The notes beneath the pieces were generated by a model that did not search any database, was not told the DNA's origin, and saw only the letters and a program-made list of their open reading frames with translations. Positions 17,800-27,750 of a DNA stretch of 64,000 bases are shown piece by piece. Location: the NCBI GenBank assembly GCA_024169445.1, contig JALKFA010000001.1, positions 3,534,001-3,598,000 of the forward strand. The letters run 5' to 3'. The stretch is from Buttiauxella agrestis ATCC 33320 (GTDB lineage: Bacteria; Pseudomonadota; Gammaproteobacteria; Enterobacterales; Enterobacteriaceae). Position 1 is the stretch's first letter. Every line of letters begins with the position of its first letter. The position numbers were made by a program, and so were the translations under genes.

Positions 17800-20700
17800 A
17801 TGGCCTCACAATATGACTTTACTGTCACACTTCACGATCTTGCTTTTATCCTTAAGCAGATAAAAATATCTGAAGCCGCGACAAACCCAGATGGCACTAT
17901 CAATGGTGATGTACTACGCGATGCTGTTTCCAGCCCATTATTGCCGTATGGATTGCGCACCGTCGATGGTTCCTGGAATAACCTTCTGCCAGGTCAGGAG
18001 CTCTACGGTTCCGCCGACCAAACCATGCCAAGATTAACCGCGTTAAACTGGCAAGATGCGGATGCGTCAACCAGTTATACCCAAATCGGAGGCATGGTTG
18101 TCGATGCAGACCCACGTATTATCAGTAACTTAATATCCGATCAAACCAATTCAAACCCCGCAGCAGTCGAAGCACACGAAGGTCTAGCTGATGCCCCAGG
18201 GGGTGGTACAGAATCCGATAATGGCAGCTTGTCGATTCCTAACTTGTCTCCCGATGTCGGGCTATCCCCCGCTTTTAATGGCTGGATGACCTTCTTCGGC
18301 CAGTTCTTTGACCACGGTTTGGATCTGATACCCAAAGGAGGAAACGGAATTGTCTTTATTCCGTTACAACCTGATGACCCTTTATGGGTTAAAGACTCAC
18401 CCACTAATTTCATGATATTAACCCGGGCAGAAGTTGATGCTAATCATGAAACGAAAAACCTCACTACCCCATTCATCGATCAAAACCAAACTTACACTTC
18501 CCACCCTTCACATCAAATATTCATCCGCGAATATCTATTAATTGATGGTAAGCCTGAGCCTACCGGTAATTTATTAGGTGGTGTTAATGGCGGACTGGCA
18601 ACCTGGGCTGATGTAAAATTCCAGGCTGAACATATTCTCGGTATTAAACTCACCGATCAAGACGTGTTTAATGTTCCGCTGCTGGCAACCGACCGCTACG
18701 GTAATTTGATCCTAAGTGAAAACGGTAAAGTGCAGATTGTCACCACCGCTGGGTTGGTTGAAGCCAACGGTGAGGCTTTATCCGCGAATACCTTCCGTAC
18801 CGGACACGCGTTTCTTGATGACATTGCCCACACGGCGACGCCAAAAGGACTGGTGGCTGATGACGACAATGTGATTGGTGGCGAGCAGGCTGCGGGCACC
18901 TACGATAATGAACTGCTCGACCGACACTTTATAACTGGTGACGGACGCGGCAATGAAAACATTGGTTTAACCGCAGTACACGCGGTATTCCACAGCGAAC
19001 ATAACCGCCTGGTGGAAGAGTATAAAACCACGATTCTGGGAACCGGCGATATTGACCTTATCAACCAATGGTTAATGCCGTCACACCAGATAACTGAGTT
19101 GCCAGCCGATACCGGCACCCTGGTGTGGAACGGCGAATACTTATTCCAGGCGGGTCGTTTCACCACAGAAATGCAGTATCAGCACTTGGTCTTCGAAGAG
19201 TTTGCGCGTACTGTGCAACCCGCCGTTGACCCGTTTGTCTTCTCCAACAGTGCGGATATTAACCCAGCTATCTTTGCTGAGTTTGCTCACGTGGTTTACC
19301 GCTTTGGCCACTCAATGCTGACAGAAACCGTCGCGCGTACCGATATCGCTATGCAAGATGGTGATATTGGCCTGATTGAAGCGTTCCTCAACCCGCTGGC
19401 CTTTAATCAGATCAACAGCGAAGCGGTTTCTGATGAACAGGCGATTGGCGCGATTGTGCGCGGTATGACGCGGCAAGTTGGTAACGAAATTGATGAATTT
19501 ATTACCGATGCCCTGCGTAATAACCTGATTGGCCTGCCGCTTGATTTAGGCGCACTGAACATTGCCCGAGGCCGTGATACGGCGATGCCGACCCTGAATC
19601 AGGCTCGCGCACAATTCTTTGAATTAAGCGCTAACAGTGAATTACGGCCTTATACCAGCTGGGCTGATTTTACCACTTACCTGAAAAATCCGGCTTCCAT
19701 CATCAACTTTATGGCCGCTTACGGGCAGCATGAGTTGATTCTGAGTGCCACCACCATCGAAGGCAAACGTGCCGCGGTGAACTTCCTGCTGTTCGGCGAT
19801 GGACCGAACACCCCACCACCTGCTGATGCGATGGATTTCTTCAACAGTACCGGTGCCTGGGCGACCAAAGAATCCGGCCTGAATATGGTCGACTTCTGGA
19901 TTGGCGGGCTAGCGGAGCGCAAAAATGAGTTTGGCGGGATGCTCGGCTCAACCTTCAACTTTGTCTTTGAAACGCAAATGGAATTGCTGCAAGACGGCGA
20001 CCGCTTCTACTACCTGAGCCGTGCTCAGGGGCTGAACATGCTCAATGAGCTGGAAGCCAACTCGTTTTCCGCACTGGTGATGCGCAACAGCGATCTGGGC
20101 GAAATCGGTTCATCTCACCTGCCCGCTAACCTGTTCCAGACCCCAGACCATATTTTCGAAGTGAACCAGGCGCTGCAAACCGAAGCCGACCCAACCTGGG
20201 GTAACCCGCTTAAAGACTTGTTGACGCCGCTGATGACACGGCGCGCTGCCTCTCAGGATGTGGACGGTGATGGTGCGGCTGACGGCGGTTATCTTAAATA
20301 CACTGGTGATGGGCACGTGGTACTAGGAGGGTCCGCGGGCAACGATACGTTAATCGGCGGTAAAGGCATCGACAGCCTGTGGGGTGACGCTGGTGATGAC
20401 CGGCTTGATGGTGGCGATGAAGCCGACGTAGTTCACGGCGGTGACGGTGATGACATTATTACCGACACTGGCACACCTGTGGGTGATGCCGACTTCCTGC
20501 ATGGCGATGGCGGCCACGATGTGATCTTCTCCGGTAACGGCAACGATCTGGTCTTCGGCGGCAGCGGCAGTGATTTTGTGGTGGTAGGCGAAGATGCACA
20601 GGAAGTGTTTGCTGGCCGGGATAATGACTTTGTGCTCGGTGGTTCGGGCGGTGATGCGCTGCTGGGTAACGAAGGCGATGACTGGCTCGAAGGCGGTGAC

Positions 20701-23124
20701 GGGTTTGACTCGCTAACCGGTGAAAACTCCGAACTGTTCTTCAACAGCACGATTATCGGCCACGACGTACTGAACGGCCAGGGTAACGACACTGACTACG
20801 ATGGCGAAGCCGGCGACGACATCATGGTTCAAGGTGCGGGGATTCAGCGCAACAATGGCATGGCCGGTTTCGACTGGGCAATCCATAAAGGCGACACGAA
20901 CGGCGCAAACTCTGACCTCGGTATTCCAATTTTCGTCAACCAACAAGAGTTTATTCTGCGCGACCGTTTCGACCTGGTTGAAGGGTTATCGGGATGGAAA
21001 CATGACGATGTCTTAGTCGGGACAGAACGCCCTATCGGCACCGCGCCAGTTCAGGGCGCCCCGCTCTCCAATAATCTGACCCAGGAAGGTGCAGACAGGA
21101 TCACCGGGCTACAGAGCATTCTTGGTGTTGAACACTCCGCTGACCCCAATGCGGTGCTGTTTAACCCTGATGATGGCAGCGATATTTTACTCGGTGGCGG
21201 CGGTAGCGACCGCATGACGGGTAAAGAAGGTAACGACATCATTGATGGTGATGCGTGGCTGAACGTGCGAATCGCAGTCAGCGGGATGCCGGGTGTGACC
21301 AGTGCCGACAGCATGAACGAGCTGAAATCCTACATGCTCAACGGTACCTTAAAGCCCGACCAGCTCTCGATTGTGCGCGAAATCCTCCAAGAAGGTGATG
21401 GCAGTGAAACTGATGTTGCGGTGTACCGCGATGTCAGCAGCAACTACGCCTTTACCCGCATGGCGGATGGCAGCCTCAGAGTCGACCACGCCACCCCGAA
21501 TGCCGCATTGAATCTCAATGATGGTATTGACCGCCTGCTGAACATCGAAAAACTGGAGTTTGGTAACGGTGAGCAGTTATGGGTCACGGCGCAACAGGGC
21601 GTCGGCGATCTCACCATCAGCAGTGCTACGCCACAGGTGGGCGATCTGCTGCGGGTTAACGTCGCTAACTTGCAGGATGGCAACGGTCTGGCGGCGAATG
21701 TGGCGATGACGTTGACATGGCAGGCATTTGTCGGTGGCACATGGCTGAATCAGGCAGTTGGCGCAGAGTTCAGAGTTCCTGGAACCATTCAGGGTGCGCC
21801 ACTGCGCGTGGTTGCCAGTTTCAACGACCGAATGGGCGATGCTGAAACCTTAGTGTCCGGGCAAACACAGGCTGTGATGCCACGAGATCAAGCAACCACC
21901 GGTACTCCGGTTATCAACGACCTAACGCCAACAGAGAGCATAACGCTGACCGCCGTTGTCTCCGGTATTGCTGATGCTGACGGCCTGAGCGGCGGTAACT
22001 TTAGCTACCAATGGCGAATGAGTAACGGGAACGGCTTTACCAATATTGCCGGTGCCACTGCCGCGACTTACACGCCAGGCCAGGGGATGGTTGGCCGGAC
22101 TTTGCAGGTGGTGGTGACCGTGGTTGATGATGAAGGCAACGCCCCTGTTGTCCTGACCTCTTCCACCACCCAGCCTATTGGCGACCTTATTGTTGGCACG
22201 AATACCGGGAACACCCTCGTCGGAACCGCGTGGAGCGATATCCTGCGTGGTGAAGGTGGCAACGACACCTTGCAAGGTCGTGCAGGCGACGATCTGTTAG
22301 CCGGCGGTGTGGGTAACGACAACCTGTTCGGTGAAGCGGGACAAGATACCCTACAAGGTGATGCAGGTAACGACAGTCTTGATGGCGGCCTGGGTGCCGA
22401 TAGCCTGGCTGGCGGTGCCGGAAACGACACTTATATCGTGGATGATGCTGGCGACATGGTCATTGAAGAGGTGAATGGCGGAACGGACGTCGTCCAGACC
22501 AACCTTGGCAGCTACGACTTAACCGATAACGTTGAAGATCTGACATTCACCGGGCAAGGCAGTTTCATCGGCACCGGGAACGCCCTTTCCAACACTATCA
22601 CCGGTGGCAACGGCAACGACTTCTTGTTCGGCATGGGCGGAAACGACCAGTTGCTGGGCGGGCAAGGAAATGACTTCCTCGATGGTGGTGACGGTGTCGA
22701 CAACCTACAAGGCGGCAATGGCAACGACGTCATGATTGGCGGCGCGGGTGCTGATGTGCTGGCTGGCGGCGTCGGCAACGACATCCTTAATGGTCAGGCT
22801 GGCAATGACAACATGGACGGCGGTACGGGTGACGACATCTTCGCCTTCAGCGCAAGCTTCGGGCAAGACCGTATTACCGGTTTCGACAGTAATGCCAATG
22901 GCGGGCAGGATTACCTCGACCTGAGTTTGCTGGGCATCACTTCCGATACTTTTGCCGGCAGCGTGGTCATTAACGGAAGCAATGGCAACACCATTGTGAC
23001 CGTTGGTACTGATGCCATCACGTTAGTTGGCATCAACGCCACCACCGTCAATATTGGTGATTTTATCCTGGAAATACCGAACACCTTTGCCGCAAACAAC
23101 GGCAATAACTCACTGATCGCGTAA
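17800..23124 (+). CDS. Giant secreted animal-type heme peroxidase with RTX calcium-binding repeats
   Basis: A 1774-residue protein. Residues about 155-790 form an animal heme peroxidase domain: distal His172 in FFGQFFDHGLDLIP, GDGRGNENIGLTAVH then HSEHNRL, proximal His504 in YRFGHSML, and the signature LNIARGRDTAMPTLNQAR. Where myeloperoxidase has the catalytic Arg before E-H-N, this protein has Ser399, a variation I believe is shared with other bacterial RTX peroxidases. Acidic Gly-rich nonapeptide repeats (GGxGNDxL type) fill residues about 840-980, 1125-1150, 1465-1545 and 1600-1685, with Ig-like segments (about 1270-1450) between. There is no N-terminal signal peptide. Type I secretion genes follow 10 bp later. 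Likely a calcium-folded extracellular oxidant-producing or bacteriocidal enzyme; substrate unknown. Confidence 0.9.
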   Translation: MASQYDFTVTLHDLAFILKQIKISEAATNPDGTINGDVLRDAVSSPLLPYGLRTVDGSWNNLLPGQELYGSADQTMPRLTALNWQDADASTSYTQIGGMVVDADPRIISNLISDQTNSNPAAVEAHEGLADAPGGGTESDNGSLSIPNLSPDVGLSPAFNGWMTFFGQFFDHGLDLIPKGGNGIVFIPLQPDDPLWVKDSPTNFMILTRAEVDANHETKNLTTPFIDQNQTYTSHPSHQIFIREYLLIDGKPEPTGNLLGGVNGGLATWADVKFQAEHILGIKLTDQDVFNVPLLATDRYGNLILSENGKVQIVTTAGLVEANGEALSANTFRTGHAFLDDIAHTATPKGLVADDDNVIGGEQAAGTYDNELLDRHFITGDGRGNENIGLTAVHAVFHSEHNRLVEEYKTTILGTGDIDLINQWLMPSHQITELPADTGTLVWNGEYLFQAGRFTTEMQYQHLVFEEFARTVQPAVDPFVFSNSADINPAIFAEFAHVVYRFGHSMLTETVARTDIAMQDGDIGLIEAFLNPLAFNQINSEAVSDEQAIGAIVRGMTRQVGNEIDEFITDALRNNLIGLPLDLGALNIARGRDTAMPTLNQARAQFFELSANSELRPYTSWADFTTYLKNPASIINFMAAYGQHELILSATTIEGKRAAVNFLLFGDGPNTPPPADAMDFFNSTGAWATKESGLNMVDFWIGGLAERKNEFGGMLGSTFNFVFETQMELLQDGDRFYYLSRAQGLNMLNELEANSFSALVMRNSDLGEIGSSHLPANLFQTPDHIFEVNQALQTEADPTWGNPLKDLLTPLMTRRAASQDVDGDGAADGGYLKYTGDGHVVLGGSAGNDTLIGGKGIDSLWGDAGDDRLDGGDEADVVHGGDGDDIITDTGTPVGDADFLHGDGGHDVIFSGNGNDLVFGGSGSDFVVVGEDAQEVFAGRDNDFVLGGSGGDALLGNEGDDWLEGGDGFDSLTGENSELFFNSTIIGHDVLNGQGNDTDYDGEAGDDIMVQGAGIQRNNGMAGFDWAIHKGDTNGANSDLGIPIFVNQQEFILRDRFDLVEGLSGWKHDDVLVGTERPIGTAPVQGAPLSNNLTQEGADRITGLQSILGVEHSADPNAVLFNPDDGSDILLGGGGSDRMTGKEGNDIIDGDAWLNVRIAVSGMPGVTSADSMNELKSYMLNGTLKPDQLSIVREILQEGDGSETDVAVYRDVSSNYAFTRMADGSLRVDHATPNAALNLNDGIDRLLNIEKLEFGNGEQLWVTAQQGVGDLTISSATPQVGDLLRVNVANLQDGNGLAANVAMTLTWQAFVGGTWLNQAVGAEFRVPGTIQGAPLRVVASFNDRMGDAETLVSGQTQAVMPRDQATTGTPVINDLTPTESITLTAVVSGIADADGLSGGNFSYQWRMSNGNGFTNIAGATAATYTPGQGMVGRTLQVVVTVVDDEGNAPVVLTSSTTQPIGDLIVGTNTGNTLVGTAWSDILRGEGGNDTLQGRAGDDLLAGGVGNDNLFGEAGQDTLQGDAGNDSLDGGLGADSLAGGAGNDTYIVDDAGDMVIEEVNGGTDVVQTNLGSYDLTDNVEDLTFTGQGSFIGTGNALSNTITGGNGNDFLFGMGGNDQLLGGQGNDFLDGGDGVDNLQGGNGNDVMIGGAGADVLAGGVGNDILNGQAGNDNMDGGTGDDIFAFSASFGQDRITGFDSNANGGQDYLDLSLLGITSDTFAGSVVINGSNGNTIVTVGTDAITLVGINATTVNIGDFILEIPNTFAANNGNNSLIA

Positions 23125-23134
23125 GGAGAAGACT

Positions 23135-24874
23135 ATGTCGCGCCAGCATACGCCAACAGAACTGAAGAATGCGTTAAAGGGAACGAAGCCCACATTTATT
23201 ACGCTGCTGTTTTTTAGTTGTGTGATTAATATGCTTATGCTGGCGCCGGCAATCTATATGTTGCAGGTTTATGACCGTGTTCTGGTGAGTAAAAACACCA
23301 CAACCTTACTGATGTTAACGTTATTGATTGTCGGCTTATATATCGTGATTGCGTTAATTGAGTCTGCCCGTTCCAGTGTGATGGTCCGGTTGGGCAACAG
23401 ACTTGATGTAAAATTAAGCCAGTTAGTCTTTAATGCGGCGTTTAAACGCAAAGTCGCAACCGGCGAAAATAACCCTGCGCAAGCGTTGGCAGAATTAGAC
23501 CAAATTCGTCAGTTTCTTTCCGGTAACAGCTTATTTGCGCTACTGGATATTCCATGGACTCCGGTTTATTTGTTTATCGCGTTTATTGTCCACCCACTGC
23601 TGGGGTACCTGGCGCTGGGCGGGATACTGATATTATTTATCCTCACCTTAGTGTCTGAATTTTCCACTAAGCGCCCTATTCAGCAAGCCCATTCATTGAC
23701 CATCAATAATGCCAGCCGACTCAATAAGCAATTACAAAACTCCGATAGCATTGAAGCGATGGGCATGCTCGCTACGCTGAAACTCAACTGGCAGGAACAA
23801 CACAGCAAAGTCCTGGTACTGCAAACGCAGATTGCCGATAAAACCGCCAACTTAAACAGTTTGAGCCGCTTTGTTCGCGTGTTGCTGCAATCCGTGGCGC
23901 TGGGAGCCGGTGCCTTACTGGTGATTGGGGGTCAAATTACCCCAGGGCTGATGATTGCCGCCTCCATCATTCTTGGCCGCGTCCTCAACCCGGTGGAACA
24001 AATCATCGGTAGCTGGAAACAGTTTGTGCAATTTCGCAGTGCGTGGCAGCAGCTATCGACATTGCTGAAGGAATACCCGGCACCGAAGGAAATTCTCACG
24101 TTGCCACGCCCAAAGGGCAATATCAGCGTCGAAGCGTTGTTTGCCGCAGCACCTGGTCAACGTAGCCCTCTGCTGCGTAACATCTCATTTCAACTCGAAC
24201 AAGGTGAAGTGCTGGGCATCATTGGCCCTTCCGCATCAGGGAAAACCTCGCTGGCTAAGCTGTTAGTCGGCGTCTGGAAGCCGCTCTCCGGTAAGGTTCG
24301 CCTGGATGGCGCGGATATTTGCCAGTGGGATAAAGAGTTACTTGGCCCGTCAATCGGCTACCTCCCGCAAGATGTTGAATTGTTTGACGGCAGCATCGCG
24401 CAAAACATCGCGCGTTTTACCAAAAGCGACAGCGAACTTATCGTGGCCGCCGCCGTTCTGGCGGGTGTTCACGAAATGATTTTGCGCCTTCCGCAAGGCT
24501 ACGACACGCCGCTGGGCGCGGGCGGGCACCAGTTGTCCGGTGGGCAACGGCAGCGTATTGGGCTGGCGCGCGCGGTCTATAACAACCCCGCTTTCCTCGT
24601 GCTGGATGAACCGAACGCTAATCTGGATGACGCGGGTGAATTCGCGCTGGTGAAAGCGATTAATACCCTGCGAACCCAGGGGCAAACCACCGTAATTATC
24701 TCGCATCGTCCGACGCTGCTTGGCGTCGTAAATAAAGTCTTACTGCTCAATGAAGGAGCGGTGCAGGAGTTCGGCACCCGCGACCAGGTCTTTGCCAATC
24801 TACGCCAGGCCAACGTTTTAAAACCGGTGGCAACCTCTGGCTCATCGAATAACGAACAGCAACGAGAGGCCTGA
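23135..24874 (+). CDS. Type I secretion ABC transporter (PrtD-like) for the RTX peroxidase
   Basis: A 579-residue fused membrane/ATPase exporter of the PrtD/AprD class. It has a six-helix membrane domain in residues about 20-310, then a nucleotide-binding domain with Walker A GPSASGKTSLAKLL, Q-loop YLPQDVELFDG, signature LSGGQRQRIGLARAV, Walker B LVLDEPNANLD and the switch His in VIISHRPT. It has no N-terminal C39 peptidase-like domain, as expected for the protease/lipase exporter class. Ten bp after the peroxidase and 2 bp before the adaptor gene: a tight operon. Confidence 0.92.
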   Translation: MSRQHTPTELKNALKGTKPTFITLLFFSCVINMLMLAPAIYMLQVYDRVLVSKNTTTLLMLTLLIVGLYIVIALIESARSSVMVRLGNRLDVKLSQLVFNAAFKRKVATGENNPAQALAELDQIRQFLSGNSLFALLDIPWTPVYLFIAFIVHPLLGYLALGGILILFILTLVSEFSTKRPIQQAHSLTINNASRLNKQLQNSDSIEAMGMLATLKLNWQEQHSKVLVLQTQIADKTANLNSLSRFVRVLLQSVALGAGALLVIGGQITPGLMIAASIILGRVLNPVEQIIGSWKQFVQFRSAWQQLSTLLKEYPAPKEILTLPRPKGNISVEALFAAAPGQRSPLLRNISFQLEQGEVLGIIGPSASGKTSLAKLLVGVWKPLSGKVRLDGADICQWDKELLGPSIGYLPQDVELFDGSIAQNIARFTKSDSELIVAAAVLAGVHEMILRLPQGYDTPLGAGGHQLSGGQRQRIGLARAVYNNPAFLVLDEPNANLDDAGEFALVKAINTLRTQGQTTVIISHRPTLLGVVNKVLLLNEGAVQEFGTRDQVFANLRQANVLKPVATSGSSNNEQQREA

Positions 24875-24876
24875 AG

Positions 24877-26205
24877 ATGAAAAAGATTAAAAGCGAAATT
24901 CTGGGTTCTGGCAGCGTAGATACGCAAATTTGGCCGCCGATCCTGCGGGGGATCGTCGTCATTATGCTTGGCGTCGGTGGCTTCTTATTGTGGGCGGTAC
25001 AGGCTCCTTTAGATGCGGGTGTGGTGGCTGACGGTACAGTCACGGTTTCCAGCAACCGCAAAACCATTCAACATCTGAGCGGTGGACGCGTTACCGATAT
25101 TTTTATCAGAGAAGGCGATATTGTTAAAAAGAACCAGATATTAGTGCGGCTGGATAAAATGCAGCTCGACATGCGTTACAGCGCATTAAACGCACAATAT
25201 ATCTCAGCCAAAAGTAATGAAGATCGTTTATTGGCCGAAAGAGATGGCCTGGAAACCATTGCCTTCGACAAAGTGCTGACACAACAGTTTTCAACCAACA
25301 AACGCCTGATAGAAGTGAGAAACCTGCAAGAAAAATTATTTGATACGCGCCGCAAAAATATCCAGGACGAAGTGTCGATGATTCAGGAAACACTCGTTGG
25401 CCTTGTCGAGCAGACTGATAATTTAAATAAAATAAAGAGCTATCGCGATCATCAGTCTAATCTGATCAACCGTGAATTGGGTGCTATTCGCGCACTCAGT
25501 GAGAAGAACTACTACCCCAAAGCGCAATTACTGGTACTTGAACGCGAAGCTGCGGAAATATCCGGCAGTGTCTCGGAAGATATTCTGAATATTGCCAGAC
25601 TCAAATCGCAACAAAATGAATTGAAAATAAAGGCCTATCAAGTGCGCCATCAATACCTGCGCGAAGTGGAATCTGAATTAACAGAAAAACAAAAAGAAGT
25701 GGCGATGCTGGAAGATGAACTGGTGTCAACCCGCCATGAGCTGGATAATACGGAAATCCGCTCGCCGATTGATGGCATCGTTCTGGATGTCAAAGTCAGC
25801 ACCGTGGGCGGCGTTATTCAGCCTGGTGAACATTTAATGGATATTGTCGCGGCCGGACAACCTCTGCAAATTGATGCCAAAATCCCGGTGCATGCCATTG
25901 ATAAACTGACCCCGGGGCTGATGGTTGATGTGTTATTCCCGGCTCTTAACCATGCTTTACTGCCATCGGTTCCTGCGCATGTGTTGACTATTTCAGCCGA
26001 CCGTTTGATCGATGAAACTACCCAGCAGCCCTATTATCTTGCCGAAGTACAAGTCTCGACAGAAGGCGTGCATTTGCTGGGAGATTACAAAATTAAAGCC
26101 GGTATGCCCGCCAGCGTGACAATAAAAACCGGCGAGCGGACATTCCTGAGCTACCTGTTTAAACCTTTGCTCGCCCGCCTGGAACTGGCCTTTAAGGAAT
26201 ACTGA
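24877..26205 (+). CDS. Type I secretion membrane fusion protein (HlyD/PrtE family)
   Basis: A 442-residue periplasmic adaptor. A single N-terminal membrane helix (GIVVIMLGVGGFLLWAVQA) is followed by a lipoyl half-motif, a long coiled-coil hairpin (about 90-290), the second lipoyl half and a beta-barrel ending in ELRSPIDGIVLDVKV-like and IKAGMPASVTIKTGERTFL segments. It bridges the inner-membrane ATPase to a TolC-type outer-membrane channel. No outer-membrane gene lies nearby, so a TolC encoded elsewhere is presumably used. Confidence 0.92.
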   Translation: MKKIKSEILGSGSVDTQIWPPILRGIVVIMLGVGGFLLWAVQAPLDAGVVADGTVTVSSNRKTIQHLSGGRVTDIFIREGDIVKKNQILVRLDKMQLDMRYSALNAQYISAKSNEDRLLAERDGLETIAFDKVLTQQFSTNKRLIEVRNLQEKLFDTRRKNIQDEVSMIQETLVGLVEQTDNLNKIKSYRDHQSNLINRELGAIRALSEKNYYPKAQLLVLEREAAEISGSVSEDILNIARLKSQQNELKIKAYQVRHQYLREVESELTEKQKEVAMLEDELVSTRHELDNTEIRSPIDGIVLDVKVSTVGGVIQPGEHLMDIVAAGQPLQIDAKIPVHAIDKLTPGLMVDVLFPALNHALLPSVPAHVLTISADRLIDETTQQPYYLAEVQVSTEGVHLLGDYKIKAGMPASVTIKTGERTFLSYLFKPLLARLELAFKEY

Positions 26206-26273
26206 CACTCTGTTTGTTTACTGATAATCTTGCTAGCTCCAGATTTCTGACGCCATAAAAGAGCGAACACACG

Positions 26274-27581
26274 ATGATGCCACACGTTAAACGAACAGGA
26301 GCGCTCGTTGCGTTTGCTCTTTTACTTGCAAGTTGTTCATCTAAACCCCCACAGTCTTTAGTCACGCCGCTCCAGCCGGGGGTTAAAAATTCACTACCTG
26401 GAAAATCGAAAAGCCAGGAACCTGTGCGTGGTGTGTGGCTGGCGACGGTTTCCCGTCTCGACTGGCCTCCAGTGTCATCGGTGAATATCAGCAGCCCAGA
26501 GCTGCGTATCAACCAGCAGAAAAAAGCGCTGACCGACAAGCTGGATAATCTGAAAAGTCTCGGGATTAATACCGTCTTTTTCCAGGTTAAACCGGATGGC
26601 ACCGCCCTTTGGCCGTCAAAAATTTTACCGTGGTCTGACGTGCTTACCGGTAATATTGGTCAAGACCCAGGTTACGACCCGTTGCAATTTATGCTCGATG
26701 AATCACACAAGCGCGGCATAAAAGTGCATGCCTGGTTTAACCCCTATCGTGTCTCGACTAACACTACTCCCCGAACCCTTGCGGAACTGAACCAGACATT
26801 GTCGTTGAATCCGGCGAGTGTTTACGTCCTGCATCGTGACTGGATTCGTACTGCGGGCGACCGTTACGTGTTGGACCCTGGCATTCCGGAAGCACGCGAC
26901 TGGATAACCAACATCGTGGCGGAAGTCGTCAAAGGCTATGATATTGATGGTGTCCAGTTTGATGATTACTTCTATACCGAATCACCAGGTTCTGCGCTTA
27001 ACGATAACCAGACATTCAAAAAGTATGGCCTGGCATTTAACTCAAAAGCTGACTGGCGACGCCACAATACCCAGCAGTTAATCGAACAAGTTTCTCGCAC
27101 CATTAAACAGCTGAAACCGGGCGTTGAATTCGGCGTTAGCCCTGCGGGCGTATGGCGCAATCGCTCATTCGACCCAATGGGTTCCGATACGCGAGGTGCT
27201 GCCGCATACGACGAATCATTTGCTGATACCCGCAAGTGGGTGCAACAAGGGTTGCTGGATTACATTGCGCCGCAGTTGTACTGGCCTTTTGCCCGCGATG
27301 CCGCGCGTTATGATGTGCTGGCAAAATGGTGGGCAGATGTGGTGAAGCCAACTAACACCCGTCTTTACATCGGCGTGGCGTTGTACAAAGTGGGCGAACC
27401 GTCAAAGAATGAGCCGGACTGGATGGTTCGTGGCGGGGTGCCGGAGCTGAAAAAACAGCTCGATTTGAATGAGTCGACGCCACAAATTAACGGCACGATT
27501 TTGTTCAGAGAGAACTACCTCAACCAGCCGCAAACCCAGGAAGCAGTTAACTATCTTAAACAGCGCTGGAACCAATCTTAA
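26274..27581 (+). CDS. digH: DigH (YddW), lipoprotein glycosyl hydrolase of denuded peptidoglycan
   Basis: A 435-residue outer-membrane lipoprotein. The signal peptide ends in the lipobox LLLASCSS, then a GHL10/DUF187-type TIM barrel with RGVWLATVSRLDWP, VHAWFNPYRV and GVQFDDYFY, where the adjacent Asp are the likely catalytic acids. E. coli DigH localises to the septal ring through denuded glycan and has about the same length. It lies downstream of the secretion operon by 68 bp in the same orientation, but its role in cell division suggests it is functionally separate. Confidence 0.88.
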   Translation: MMPHVKRTGALVAFALLLASCSSKPPQSLVTPLQPGVKNSLPGKSKSQEPVRGVWLATVSRLDWPPVSSVNISSPELRINQQKKALTDKLDNLKSLGINTVFFQVKPDGTALWPSKILPWSDVLTGNIGQDPGYDPLQFMLDESHKRGIKVHAWFNPYRVSTNTTPRTLAELNQTLSLNPASVYVLHRDWIRTAGDRYVLDPGIPEARDWITNIVAEVVKGYDIDGVQFDDYFYTESPGSALNDNQTFKKYGLAFNSKADWRRHNTQQLIEQVSRTIKQLKPGVEFGVSPAGVWRNRSFDPMGSDTRGAAAYDESFADTRKWVQQGLLDYIAPQLYWPFARDAARYDVLAKWWADVVKPTNTRLYIGVALYKVGEPSKNEPDWMVRGGVPELKKQLDLNESTPQINGTILFRENYLNQPQTQEAVNYLKQRWNQS

Positions 27582-27679
27582 TTGATTGAATTTAATAGCT
27601 TCATGTAAATCTGGCGTTTATATTTATTTAATGACACAACTATTGTTGATTTTAATACTCATTGTAATAAACGGGTTTT

Positions 27680-27710
27680 GTAGGGTGGATAAGCGATAGC
27701 GTCATCCACC
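27680..27710. repeat. REP-like palindrome, GTAGGGTGGAT type
   Basis: Head GTAG, then a stem of GGTGGAT paired with ATCCACC around AAGCGATAGCGTC. It is one of at least eight related copies in intergenic DNA of this window. The GTAG foot is the hallmark of REP elements mobilised by REP-associated tyrosine transposases. Confidence 0.75.
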
Positions 27711-27720
27711 ATTTTGAAGT

Positions 27721-27744
27721 TAACCCCGAAAGATTTCGGGGTTA
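27721..27744. terminator. Bidirectional rho-independent terminator between digH and feaB
   Basis: AACCCCGAAA, GA, TTTCGGGGTT: a perfect 10-bp stem with A/T-rich sides, 7 bp from the feaB stop and about 140 bp after digH. Positioned to end both convergent transcripts. Confidence 0.85.
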
Positions 27745-27750
27745 TTTATT

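Noticed and set aside
20433-20792. Long leftward open frames opposite the RTX repeats (Ser/Pro-rich)
   Set aside because: They mirror the Gly/Asp-rich repeat codons of the peroxidase gene on the other strand; no independent support.
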